This document shows, piece after piece, positions 9,063 to 19,844 of a stretch of 64,000 nt of DNA. The position numbers and the translations under genes were made by a program. The notes under the pieces are model-generated. The model did not search any database. It had not been told where the DNA came from and saw only the letters and a program-made list of their open reading frames with translations. This stretch comes from Hygrophila difformis (Eukaryota; Streptophyta; Magnoliopsida; Lamiales; Acanthaceae): NCBI GenBank assembly GCA_030278955.1, contig JAOANR010000010.1:14925086-14989085 (forward strand). The letters run 5' to 3'. The stretch's first letter is position 1. Each line of letters starts with the position of its first letter.

Positions 9063-10877
9063 TGAGGTGTCTCCCATGAGCTAAGGGTTGGAAAAATTGG
9101 AATTTTGTTGAGCTCTCTTGAAGGCAAGCTTAGGAGTTCTCTCTTAGGTAGTGTAGTTAGGTTTATTTTCATGTATTATTTAATTTTTGCTCTTAGCTTA
9201 GCTTAGTTTAGTGTTTTACTGGTTTACAGTGATTTAGATAGCCACTTTACACCATGTTTTGGTTTCTAAACTCTTGTTTTAGGGTTTGTAATACCCAAAT
9301 CATGGGTATTAACAACACCCCTTCAATAATATGGGAAAACATTCATCATTTGTGTCCCAAATCATGAAATGGGTCTCACACCCCATGGATTTATGCTTTA
9401 TTTTTCATTTCGGGGTCATTTGACCCCCATTATGCTATTTTTATGTTTACTGTTAGCATTTTATGGATAATGTTGTGTGTATGTGTGATCAAACCCTAGA
9501 TTAGGACTCTTGCTTCATTTTAATATTCTGCCCAGCTTTGTTATTTTTGCCTAAGCATGTTCTTCCTTATTTTGAATGTTTCTTGTTTGTTTTTAGCTTA
9601 GAATAGCTTTTTGATCTGAAATAGGGTGAGATCACGCTGTTTGCATGCCACTGTTCATTTCTGCTTTTTCTGACTTTTGTCCTGAACCACCTTGGGCGCC
9701 AACCGCCTTCTGTCGCGGAACCACGTTCCGTGACAGAATGGTTGTTCCGCGACCAAGATGTTTCAAGACACTTGTCTCCATAATCTAAAACCCTTTGTCG
9801 CGGAACACCTTGTCGCGGAACCACGTTCCGCGACAAAACTTTCCATGCATAGCGACAAAGGAGCCAAACTCTTGATCCATACTCCTTCATCCTGATGGGG
9901 TGCTGTCTTTTACTATCAGGGTCAGATTTTCAAAACCTCCGAGTGATAGGTTTTAAATGCTTTCTTTACTGCTTTCTTTTAACCGCTTTCATTAGAGGTC
10001 ACTCGGTTGTATTGAGAGTTGTGTAACTGCTACTAGGATTGACAGTTAAGGGATAGTTCATAACTTGATTAGAATCTTTGGGTGTGACATGGGAGAATGA
10101 TAGTAGTACTTGGCATTTCAATAAATGATATGTCGGGTGTTGCTTTGCCACCACAGATGAAGTAACACACCCAGGCCAGGGCAGTTACCAATCTGTGGTA
10201 TCTTAGAATTTGTGGTCGTAAGAACATGTAAACTCATATTGTAAGTACCTGTCTGTTAAAGGGAAAGCATTATTGAGAGCATGAGAATTAGCTATCTGGT
10301 AGAATTATCCCCAAACAAAGATCTGCGTATAAAAATGGAAGTTTAATTATGCTTTATCTAAATCTTGTCCAATTTTCATTCTTTTCTCCCTGTCTTTCTG
10401 TCTACATTGTGATTCAGCTTCGCGGCTGGCACAATGTAATTTTTCCCTGCTTTAATAGATAATGTTTACCGCATTCTTAGAATAATTTTTACCCGCTTCC
10501 TAGAATAGCTTTATTCGCTTTGTAGAGTAATTTAATCGCTTTTATAATGTAGTTTAAATTCATGTCAGTAGTTATTAATCACCTTTTAAAACCATTGAGC
10601 AATACGAATGGAAAATCTAGTAAAACGACGTGGGCCCTGCTTCTATCGCACATCCTCCAGTGAACGATCCGGTCTTACTATAAATTACTGCAATTTTTGA
10701 CACCGTGCGCTTTCGGGCCACAGTTTCTTAAACACGAGCAATAAAAACATGACTACTTATAAATATATCCCTAATCACAACTCCGCCATCATAAATTGGT
10801 TTCATTAAATAAAATCTGAACCAGGATCATGATTTTTCGGAAAATACTCATGTCGTGGAAATCTGTCAAAAGTTTCA

Positions 10878-11180
10878 TGGCAGGAAATCTTATGGCAAGA
10901 ATTGATGAGAAGTATCATGGCATATTTGCCGGGGATCCTCAGTGTGACAGGCTGAAGATCAACCTATCCCGGCTGTGCCATGAGATTTGTCAACATTTCA
11001 TGACAGAGAGGACCACAGCGCCATTTGAAACCAAGCACCACACTTGAGTAATAAAAAGACTAATAATCTTGATATATCCCTAAACCCTTTCCCGTGAATC
11101 ATAACTCTTTCCTTTTAATAAATCTAACCTGGTATAATTTTAAGAAAAAGCTCGTGTGGACGAAATTGTCAAAAGTTTCA
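10878..11180 (+). repeat. 3' extension of the element C LTR containing a decayed second primer-site copy
   Basis: An LTR end-like string TCAAAAGTTTCATGGC ends at 10877, 303 bases before the true end with the same string. The stretches leading up to the two ends (about 10740-10877 and 11045-11180) are diverged copies sharing TATATCCCTAA and related strings. CATGGCATATTTGCCGGGGA just after the first end resembles the real primer site. Element E's LTR ends at the position matching 10877, so this looks like an extension gained by the C family. The 3' LTR has it at 25884-26186. Confidence 0.75.
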
Positions 11181-11198
11181 TGGCGCCGTTGCCGGGGA
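11181..11198 (+). other. Primer-binding site of element C, tRNA-Asp type
   Basis: TGGCGCCGTTGCCGGGGA directly abuts the LTR end. This is the well-known plant Athila/Tat primer site complementary to the 3' end of tRNA-Asp. Confidence 0.9.
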
Positions 11199-11341
11199 GG
11201 ATGCAGCGCCGTTTTATTTAGAGAACTACATTCCTCATTGCTCCTAGATTAGCCTATACATATAAATATAAATATTCACCTTCAGAACCAATTCTAACCT
11301 GGGGATTGTACAGGTACTGTCATCATTGAAGCCGTTGTTCT

Positions 11342-14026
11342 ATGCAAAGGAGGAAGCAGACGCCAGCCGAGATCCCGTTTAATTCAGAGATAGAAAAGAC
11401 AGCTCGACGTCTTAGGGCGGAGACTAAACGAAGAAGGGAACGGGAACGACAGGCACTACTTTCGCCAAGCACCAGCAGCGATATTTCCGAGATGGCAAAC
11501 CCTGACATCCCACCAATCATTCAACCTAATCCCCCACTACACAACATTGAGGAAGACCCCGAAGATGCCGATCACGATGACTTGGATGATCCCCCTCCCC
11601 AGATCATACAAGGAGGTGGAAACCCACCAAACATGGAACAGCAGCACTTCGAGGCACCCCCTCCCAATCTGAATCAAAACCCACCAAACAACCAGAACCA
11701 ACCAAATCAGCAAAACTTCCAAAACCAGCAAAATCAGCAATACCATAACCCCCATCAGAATCCCCCGAATCCGAATGATTTCAATGATCCGAGGAACTAT
11801 TTCATGCCTCAGAACTACTACCCACAGCAGTACCAAGGCGGGCCTGAGAACAATCATCAAGCAGCAGCTGCTGCTGATTACATGCAGCCGATTTTAGAGC
11901 CATATCTGAATATTCCTGGACAAGCTCCATTCTTGGCTAGGAACTTTGAACTGAAACCGGCCCTAATCAATCTAGTCCAGAGCAACCAGTTTGCCGGAGC
12001 AAGCCATGAAGACCCCCATGATCACCTGCAAACCTTCCTAGAATTGTGTGACACGATCAAGAATCGTGATGTATCTGCAAACACTATTCGACTAAGGCTA
12101 TTTCCCTTCTCTCTGACAAGCGGAGCACGAACATGGTACAAGTCACTGCCCGTAAATCAGAAGTCTACATGGGAAGATGTGATCAGAAACTTCCTAGCAA
12201 AATACTTCCCGGAGTCCAAGGTGGATGAATGCCGCTCCAAAATTGCGGAATTCAAAATGAAACCAGACGAGTCCCTGTATGATGCAAAGGAAAGATTCTT
12301 CAACCTACTCAGAAAGTGTCCTCAACACGGTTTCCATGACTGGGAGAGACTGAGAAAGTTCTACAGTGGTCTGACCCCAGCGTGGATATCCATGCTTGAT
12401 GCTGCTGGTGGTCAACATTTGCTTTACATACCGATGGACCAAGCCTGGGCAAAGATTGAAGCCATGAGTGTCAACCGTTCTGTTCTAACTGATGATGGTA
12501 ATCCCACTCCCCCTCGCGGTTTATGTGCTGTAAGTACAGTAGAGAAGTCAGACATTGAAAAGCTTCAAGAGCAAGTGGCAGCGTTGTATGTAAATCAAGG
12601 AGTCGGAAGTTCTGCGCAGGGACATCAAACTGATGTGATCTGCGGACTGTGTCAAGGTGCTCATGCAACTGACACATGCGAGCAAATCACAGCTGAGAGC
12701 TGCAACTATGCAGGAGCTTTTCCAAATAGACACCCGAATTTGTCTTACTCAAACAACAACGCTTTGAATTCACATCTTTTGAACAAGCCACAGCAACAAC
12801 AGTTCAACCCTCAGCAGAATCAAGGATTCAATCAGAACAGGGGCCAACATTTTCAGAATCCAGGTTTCCAACCTCAAATCCAGCAGAGGCCGCCTCAGAA
12901 TTTCCAGAACTTTCAGCCCAATCAGAGTTTCCAGCCTCAGTTTGTCCCAAACCAAGGCCAGTGGAATCAGAATCAAAATCAGAATCAGAATCAAAAGCCT
13001 CCTTCAAGGCTTGAGAATTTGATGACTGATTTCATCACTAGTCAGAAAGAGATCAACAATCAACTGCAGGCCTCCATCAGAAATGTGGAGACCCAAGTTA
13101 CACAGATGGCTAACGAGATGCAGAAAAGGGATAAAAGTACATTGCCAAGCACTGCGGAAAAGAACCCGCAATGCAAGGCAATAACCTTGAAATCTGGAAG
13201 AGTACTAGCTGGACCGAAGGGAGCAGATACTGGAGCGGAATGTGAGGAAGATGATAGTGTTAACAATGCTGGTAAGGAAGCTGATAATGAGAACGAAGCG
13301 GAAAAAGAGACAGCCGAATTGCAGACTGAAGCTGCGCCTGAAATGGCTGAAACAGATAAGGGTACAGGTGAAGGAAAAAGGCAGGTTGAGCAGGAAGAGG
13401 TAATTATTCTCAACAGCACATGCAGTGCCATCGTTCAGAGGAGAATGCCCGAAAAGAAGGAGGACCCCGGATGTTGCACACTTCCAGTACAATTCGGAAA
13501 GGCCAAAGTGAGTATGGGGCTTTGTGATTTAGGATCAAGCATCAATGTGATGCCACTAGCTATGGCTACTCGCCTTAAGCTGGGGGAAATTCAACCGATC
13601 AAGATGAGACTGCAACTTGCAGACAGATCGATCATTCAGCCCGTAGGAATCCTTAAGGATGTTGTGGTCAAAACTGGGCAGGTTCTCTTCTCGGTCGACT
13701 TCATCGTTCTCGACATTGAAGAAGATTCTGAAATGCCGCTTATCCTTGGACGCCCATTTCTAGCCACTGGTGGTGCACTGATTGACGCCAAATCCGGAAA
13801 GGTCACCTTAAGGGTCGATGGCGAGGAGATCATCTTTGATATGGAAAAATTGCAGAAATTTCCGAATGACAGTTCTTGTTTTTCTTTTGAAAATGTAATA
13901 GTTAGGGAAGAGCCAGACTCTGAACTTGATTGTGAAATGATGCTGGATGAACCATCAAAGCAGGTACTGAAGCTTGCTGGCGTGGAGCACAAAGGATGCA
14001 AAGCCGTTCACTTTGCCGATCCCTAA
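11342..14026 (+). CDS. gag: Element C gag and aspartic protease
   Basis: The 894-residue frame opens at ATG 11342, 143 bases after the primer site. The N-terminal 170 residues are basic, then Pro/Asn/Gln-rich. The Athila gag core follows (about 190-390: LFPFSLTSGARTWYKSLP, FLAKYFPESK, LLRKCPQHGFHDW), then a CGLCQGAHATDTC zinc-knuckle-like stretch and a long Gln/Asn-rich tract. Near residue 727 is the protease motif LCDLGSSINVMPL with PLILGRPFL, whose D-L-G-S form is typical of Athila. The TAA at 14024-14026 is in frame with 26 further open codons leading into pol, so gag and pol form one frame broken by a single stop, either a mutation or a suppressible codon. Confidence 0.92.
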   Translation: MQRRKQTPAEIPFNSEIEKTARRLRAETKRRRERERQALLSPSTSSDISEMANPDIPPIIQPNPPLHNIEEDPEDADHDDLDDPPPQIIQGGGNPPNMEQQHFEAPPPNLNQNPPNNQNQPNQQNFQNQQNQQYHNPHQNPPNPNDFNDPRNYFMPQNYYPQQYQGGPENNHQAAAAADYMQPILEPYLNIPGQAPFLARNFELKPALINLVQSNQFAGASHEDPHDHLQTFLELCDTIKNRDVSANTIRLRLFPFSLTSGARTWYKSLPVNQKSTWEDVIRNFLAKYFPESKVDECRSKIAEFKMKPDESLYDAKERFFNLLRKCPQHGFHDWERLRKFYSGLTPAWISMLDAAGGQHLLYIPMDQAWAKIEAMSVNRSVLTDDGNPTPPRGLCAVSTVEKSDIEKLQEQVAALYVNQGVGSSAQGHQTDVICGLCQGAHATDTCEQITAESCNYAGAFPNRHPNLSYSNNNALNSHLLNKPQQQQFNPQQNQGFNQNRGQHFQNPGFQPQIQQRPPQNFQNFQPNQSFQPQFVPNQGQWNQNQNQNQNQKPPSRLENLMTDFITSQKEINNQLQASIRNVETQVTQMANEMQKRDKSTLPSTAEKNPQCKAITLKSGRVLAGPKGADTGAECEEDDSVNNAGKEADNENEAEKETAELQTEAAPEMAETDKGTGEGKRQVEQEEVIILNSTCSAIVQRRMPEKKEDPGCCTLPVQFGKAKVSMGLCDLGSSINVMPLAMATRLKLGEIQPIKMRLQLADRSIIQPVGILKDVVVKTGQVLFSVDFIVLDIEEDSEMPLILGRPFLATGGALIDAKSGKVTLRVDGEEIIFDMEKLQKFPNDSSCFSFENVIVREEPDSELDCEMMLDEPSKQVLKLAGVEHKGCKAVHFADP

Positions 14027-17000
14027 ACAGGGGATCTGGAGGAGTTTGACGGCATCGAATTCCATGATGACGCCAACCAAGAGGAAGAAGAGGATCCTGT
14101 ACTGATGCAGGATCCCGAAGGTAAATCTGTTCTCCCACTGCCCATTTCTCGCAAACTACTCCCTTCCGTTGAATGTCCACCAGAGCTTGAACTTAAAAAA
14201 TTACCCGATCATCTCAAGTATGCATTTCTCGCAGAACATAAAAAGTTACCCGTGATTGTTTCGGCTAAGCTCTCCCAAGAGCAAGAAAATGCTCTGGTGG
14301 TCATTCTTAAGAAACATGTACATGCAATAGGTTGGACCATTTCTGATATAAAAGGAATAAGCCCTTCTATTTGCATGCACAGGATTCTAATGGAAGAAGA
14401 GTTTAAACCCTCCCGTCAACCTCAGAGGCGATTGAATCCCCTTATGCAAGAAGTGGTAAGGAAAGAAGTTATCAAGCTCTTAGATGCTGGTATAATCTAT
14501 CCTATCTCTGATAGCAAATGGGTTAGCCCAGTGCAGGTCGTACCCAAACGAGGTGGGATGTGCATAACCAAGAATGAGCAAGGAGAAGAGGTTGCAACCA
14601 GGCCAGTGACCGGATGGAGAGTTTGTATCGACTACCGGAAGCTGAACGAGGCCACACGCAAGGACCATTTTCCATTGCCATTCATTGATCAGATGCTTGA
14701 GAGGTTGGCAGGGAGAGAGTTTTATTGCTTTTTGGATGGTTATTCTGGTTATAATCAGATTGTTATTTCTAGTGAAGACCATGATAAAACCACTTTTACT
14801 TGCCCGTACGGCACTTTTGCCTATCGACGGATGCCTTTTGGTTTGTGCAATGCACCTGCTACTTTTCAAAGATGCATGATGTCTATTTTCTCTGAATTTA
14901 TCGAAAAATGCATTGAGGTCTTCATGGATGACTTCTCTGTATATGGAGATACGTTCGAAGATTGTTTGACCAATCTTGCTAAGATTTTAAAGAGGTGTGA
15001 GGACACTAACTTGGTTTTAAATTGGGAAAAGTGCCATTTTATGGTCACTGAGGGCATAGTGTTAGGTCATCGCATTTCTCGTGCAGGCATTGAAGTTGAT
15101 ACAGCCAAAGTTTCCATCATTTCCAATCTCCCTCTTCCTAACTCGATCAAATCAGTTAGGAGCTTCTTAGGGCATGCCGGTTTTTACCGGCGATTCATTA
15201 AGGATTTCTCTAAAATTGCCAAGCCGCTCACTAATCTGCTTTGTAAAGAAAATCCTTTCTTAATAAATGAAGCGTGTGTCCAAGCCTTTGACACGCTCAA
15301 GAAGATGTTGGTTTCTGCACCGATAGTGCAACCACCCAATTGGTCACTGCCTTTCGAGGTAATGTGCGATGCTAGTGGTCTCGCCGTAGGCGCAGTTCTT
15401 GGACAACATAAGGATGGGAGACACTGTGTAATTCATTACGCAAGTCATGCCCTGAATGAAGCCCAAGTTAACTACACCACAACGGAGAAAGAGATGTATG
15501 CTGTAGTCTTCGCGTTTGACAAGTTCAGACAGTACCTGATAGGTACAAAGACCATAGTATACACCGATCATACAGCATTGAGATACTTGTTTGGCAAACA
15601 AGATGCAAAACCTCGATTAATCAGGTGGGTACTTCTGTTGCAAGAATTCGATATCATAATAAAAGATAGGCGAGGTCGAGATAATGGTGCTGCTGACCAC
15701 TTATCTCGATTAGATAATGATAAAAAGGAAAAAGCCGTCAATGAAGAGTTTCCGGACGAACAGTTGTTTGCGTTGCATTTGCATAATCAAGCTTGTCCAT
15801 GGTTTTCTGACACCGCTAACTTCTTGGCATGCGGAATAACCCCACAGTTTTCGAACTATCATCAGAGGAATAAGTTCAAACGAGATGTATTAAGTTACTT
15901 CTGGGAAGAACCTTATCTCTTCAAACACTGCGCCGATTCAATAATCAGGCGATGTGTGACCGAGCATGAAGCCTATCAAATTGTCAGAAAATGCCATGAA
16001 TCAGAATATGGAGGTCACCACGGTCCCGCTCGAACGGCCCACAAGGTCCTCGAATGTGGATTTTACTGGCCTTACATCTATGAGGATTGCAGGACATTTG
16101 TTAAGGGTTGTGACAGATGCCAAAGATTAGGAAACATCTCCAAGAGGGATGAGATGCCTCAAAAGGGGATTCTCACACTTGAGATCTTTGATGTATGGGG
16201 CATTGACTTCATGGGACCGTTTCCACCATCTGGTGGAAACTACTATATCTTGGTGGCTGTCGATTACGTATCCAAATGGGTTGAGGCTGTCGCATTACCG
16301 ACCAATGATGGTAGCCAAGTCATCAAGTTCCTCAAGAACAACATTTTCAGTCGATTTGGCGTACCTAGGGTGGTGATATCTGATGGAGGAACACACTTTA
16401 TTAATAAAGGTTTTGAAACTTTAATGAGTAAAAATGGGATCCTCCATAAGATAGGCACGCCTTACCATCCTCAGACTAGTGGTCAAGTCGAAGTATCCAA
16501 TCGCGAAATCAAACATATACTCGAAGCCACTGTCGGGATAACCCGTAAGGATTGGGCACGTAAGCTCAATGATGCTCTATGGGCATACCGCACAGCATAT
16601 AAGACTCCCATCGGGATGTCTCCATACAGGCTGGTCTTTGGAAAAGCCTGTCATTTGCCTGTAGAGCTAGAGCATAAAGCTTACTGAGCCGTTAAAACGC
16701 TTAACTTCGATCCGAAAGTTGCTCAAAGCAAACGTAAGTTGGACCTCAATGAAATTGAGGAAATACGAGCGCAAGCTTATGAAAGCTCTCGAATTTACAA
16801 GGAGCGGACCCAGAAGTTACACGATCGCCGGATCAAACCTAAGTATTTTTATGTTGGTCAACATGTGTTATTGTTCAATACTAGGTTGAAGCTGTTCCCC
16901 GGAAAGCTCAAATCTAGATGGGAAGGACCACATGAAGTACTAGAGGTATTCAAAAATGGAGCTGTCAGGATCCGAACTGATAGGGGCGATATAGTGGTGA

Positions 17001-17086
17001 ATGGACAACGATTGAAAGAGTATCTTGGACAGTTCAATCCGGAGAAAGAAAGCCAAGCAGTGGCAGACCCGGCTTACATTCAATAA
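14027..17086 (+). CDS. pol: Element C polymerase: reverse transcriptase, RNase H, integrase, with one internal stop
   Basis: Coding potential runs in the gag frame from 14027; the first ATG is at 14105. Numbering from there: RT motif [12 protein letters not shown] (about 210), [10 protein letters not shown] (about 272), RNase [16 protein letters not shown] (about 420), integrase HHCC zinc finger ending CDRCQRLG (about 629-672), and catalytic Asp, Asp and Glu near 701, 758 and 795. All catalytic residues are present. TGA at 16685-16687 sits where relatives have Trp (TGG), in [16 protein letters not shown]; the frame then continues to 17086 with the integrase C-terminal fold ([16 protein letters not shown]). 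Apart from two stops it looks intact. Confidence 0.93.
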
Positions 17087-18056
17087 GAAACAGCGTTTAA
17101 AAACACAAAAATTTCAGTTTATATATATATATAGTATATATTTATAGTATTTGTTTCACGACAAGAAAGTACCCAAAGATCAATTAAACATTTAGAGTAC
17201 TAAGACTCTAAATGTGAGGATGTTGATATTTGGAGAAAATCTAATGCGTCTTATTTGTCTGTCTTGCAGAAGTTCGGAACCACCAAAAAGAAGGAGCAGA
17301 TAAGAGTAACATGGAAAAACCAGGTTCTTGGTTGGATTAGTTCTATAAATCTGAGAAAACGCTTTCGGAAATTGAAGAAATTCAACACCCGAAATAAAAT
17401 TCACAGATAAATGGAACTGACCCAACCTAATTTTATGCAAGTGGATTATTTAAACTTTCAGCCCAGCATTTTGAATTCACTTGGCCTGAATTTATTCAGC
17501 CCAAATCAAATAAAATGGACTCAGGCCAACATCACACTCGGGCCCAGTCCCAGAAATTTGAAAATTCAAAATTCTTTGTCGCGGAAGGTCCATTGTCGCG
17601 ATGTCATGCATCGCGACCAGGCCCTCTTCCGCGACAAACCCCTGTTTTGCTCTCAACTCTTCCTCTGTTGATTGTCGCGATGCACCTTGTCGCGGAGCAT
17701 GACTCCGCGACCAGGCCCTCTTCCGCGACACAACCTACGTTGACCTTGTCTCCATACTGAACTTTGTCGCGGAGCATGACTCTGCGCCCAACTCGTGACT
17801 CCGCGCCCAACTCGTGACTCCGCGACCTCTCTGATGTCGCCATGCCTTGTCGCGGAACCTTGTTCCGCGACAAAGTCTCGGATTCCGTGACAAAAGTTCA
17901 AGTATTTATACCCCCCGCCCCCTCCAGTTCCTTTCCACTTTCTCCTGTCATTTCAACTTCCTCCAGCCTCTTCATTTTCTTTCCCCCATTTTTCTCTTAT
18001 CCGAACGAACACCACGTGTTCTTCGCACTCTTTCACTCCATTTTCAAGGGGAAACT
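17087..18056 (+). promoter_or_regulatory. Element C post-pol module: LTR-like upstream region with palindrome cluster and TATA-like box
   Basis: No protein gene is seen. At 17210-17225 is AAATGTGAGGATGTTG, the motif that ends at the true 3' LTR start (21493-21508), here followed by TGATAT, resembling the LTR start TGATAA. Palindromes of the LTR type fill 17575-17885, including a nested pair with outer arms TTTGTCGCGGAA (17575-17586) and TTCCGCGACAAA (17627-17638) around inner GTCGCGATG and CATCGCGAC. TATTTATA follows at 17903-17910 with a C/T-rich stretch, 147 bases before the F-box exon 1 ATG. I infer an LTR U3-derived promoter for the F-box gene. Confidence 0.6.
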
Positions 18057-19844
18057 ATGGACCGATTTCATGGACTCCTCCCAAACCTTGGACCCGTGCC
18101 TAGACCCGAGCCAAGGAGGGCAGGGTAAACCCTGTTTTCGCCATGTTCATGGCACCCATTCGGACCCTTTATTTTGTTTTTATTTTGTTGTGTTCTTGGT
18201 GTGGTGTGGTTAGTGTGCACGTCTAACTTTAGATTTTTGGAGGTTCTCATGAGTGCTCTCGGTTATGAGCACTATTTTGAAACTTTTGAAACCCTTTTTT
18301 TTTTTTTAAACTGGTAATGGATAAGATTTTGAAGTTTTAAAACTGGAGAGAACAAACTGATGAACATTTGGGTATTGTTTTGAATATCTTGATGTTATTG
18401 GTTTGATTGATCTTGATGTGACATGCACAGTGTTGTTTTGGTGTAATAAAAGAGGTAAGATCTTTTTGGGCACATTTGTTCCTATGTTAGAGATTTCATG
18501 GGAATAAATGTTTGTTTGTTTATGGAAACATAGTACAAACACCCAATGAGAAACTTCCACTTTTAATAAAAGTAACCTTTTAGAAAAGACAAAAAGAGTT
18601 ATTTTTGTTTAATGTTTGACTTGAGTTTTTGTTCCCAATGGAACACTAGTGTGAGTAAGATAGCAGTATTTTTGTCACCCAACTGCTATCCTTTTCAAAA
18701 ATCAAAATGGGACCACTCACACCCCACTTTTATTAAATAAAACAAGTCAACCATTTTAAAAACTAAAAACAGTGTTTGCAAATTTTTGGATGCTCTAACT
18801 GTCCAAACAGTCCAAGCTATCCAGAAATAGCAGATCCGTTCCGCCACGACTCCATTGCACATTCCAATATTCGAGCACTCCATTTCCATCTGTCCATCCC
18901 ATTCCACTTCCAACAAGTGTCTCGGACTTGTTTAATAAATTGAAAAACTTTTGGGCCCAATGGCCCATTAAAAAAAGATTTTAGGCCCGATGGCCAATTT
19001 AATTGTATTTTGGGCCTCTTAGCCCATTTAAAACCAAATATTATTTACGTGTGCTTTAAATCGAAATTCGAGTCAGAAATTTAATAATCTCACATCTAGA
19101 GCAAAGCTCTAAATGTGAGGATGTTGGTTTCTGAACTTGAATAATTATATAAAAATGGGATTCATCACTTCTTATCTTTTCAGGGGTAATCCTCCCATTC
19201 CAGATCCTGCACCAGAAGGAACCAAGTTGCTGGACTTACCAGTCGAACTCCTTGGTGAAATTCTCTCCCGAATAGGAGAGGATGAAATCAGGGAGGTGTT
19301 TGCCGCACAACGAGTGTGCAAGAAGTTCAGGGATGCTGGAAACCTTGCCATCGTGTACAGGCGATGCGATGTCAACTCCTCCACTGTGAAGAGATGGCAG
19401 GGAAGGATCCGTCGGCAAAAGGAGAGATTCCTGCGAATATGCACAGCAGCAGGAAACTTCAATCTTCAGATCATCCCAGCACTCAGGGCATTTGCAGAAG
19501 GGAATGAGGAGCGCGCTTGTGAACTGCTACGCCCAGGACTTGAGGACAACCATAAGGCGTCAATCTTCACCCGCGGATTGATGCTCATGAGTAAGACGGA
19601 TGAAGGCCAAGTTGAGCAAGGAATCAGAATGATCGATAGGATGGTGACAGATCGATCAGTTTTTCGGTATACGTCCACCAACGTCCTCGCTTGGATAACA
19701 GACAACCCAGACAACCCACAACTGTGGGCAGGCCAAGGAGTCAGAGTCTACTGCCCAAGATGGCATGCACCTCTGAGAAACCGCGATTGGTGCCTGCGTT
19801 GTGAGCTTTCCAGCTGCGTCCTCTGGCTTCGATACATGCCCTGA
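18057..19844 (+). CDS. F-box protein gene carried by element C (two exons)
   Basis: The proposed CDS joins 18057-18124 and 19184-19844 (729 bp, 242 residues) across a 1059-bp intron with donor GG|GTAAAC and acceptor CTTTTCAG|GG. The join keeps frame, with the N-terminus starting MDRFHGLLPNLGP and continuing Pro-rich. An alternative unspliced start is ATG 19155. Residues 38-77 form an F-box (LLDLPVELLGEILSRI, VCKKFRDAGN), the part that binds the SKP1 adaptor of SCF ubiquitin ligases. Residues 131-177 look like a Sel1-type helical repeat (ACELLRPGLEDNHKASIFTR), and the C-terminus has C213, H217, C226, C229, C234, possibly metal-binding. This resembles the plant At2g35280-like F-box group. The frame is undamaged while pol has two stops. 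Splicing is inferred, not observed. Confidence 0.8.

Larger units (their letters stand above)
8434..11180 (+). repeat. 5' LTR of element C (internally deleted)
   Basis: 2747 bp, beginning TGATAATGGCC and ending GTCAAAAGTTTCA before the primer site. Compared with the 3' LTR it lacks 1933 bp at position 9868, between two copies of TCTTG (3' LTR 22943-22947 and 24876-24880). The length difference (4680 minus 2747) equals the distance between those repeats. A TATAAATA box is at 9055-9062, and GTCGCG palindromes lie at 8739-8982 and 9711-9858. Confidence 0.92.

Noticed and set aside
10829..11047. 72-codon ORF near the end of the C LTR (also 25835-26053)
   Set aside because: Lies over the fossil LTR end and primer site; no domain, duplicated with the LTR.
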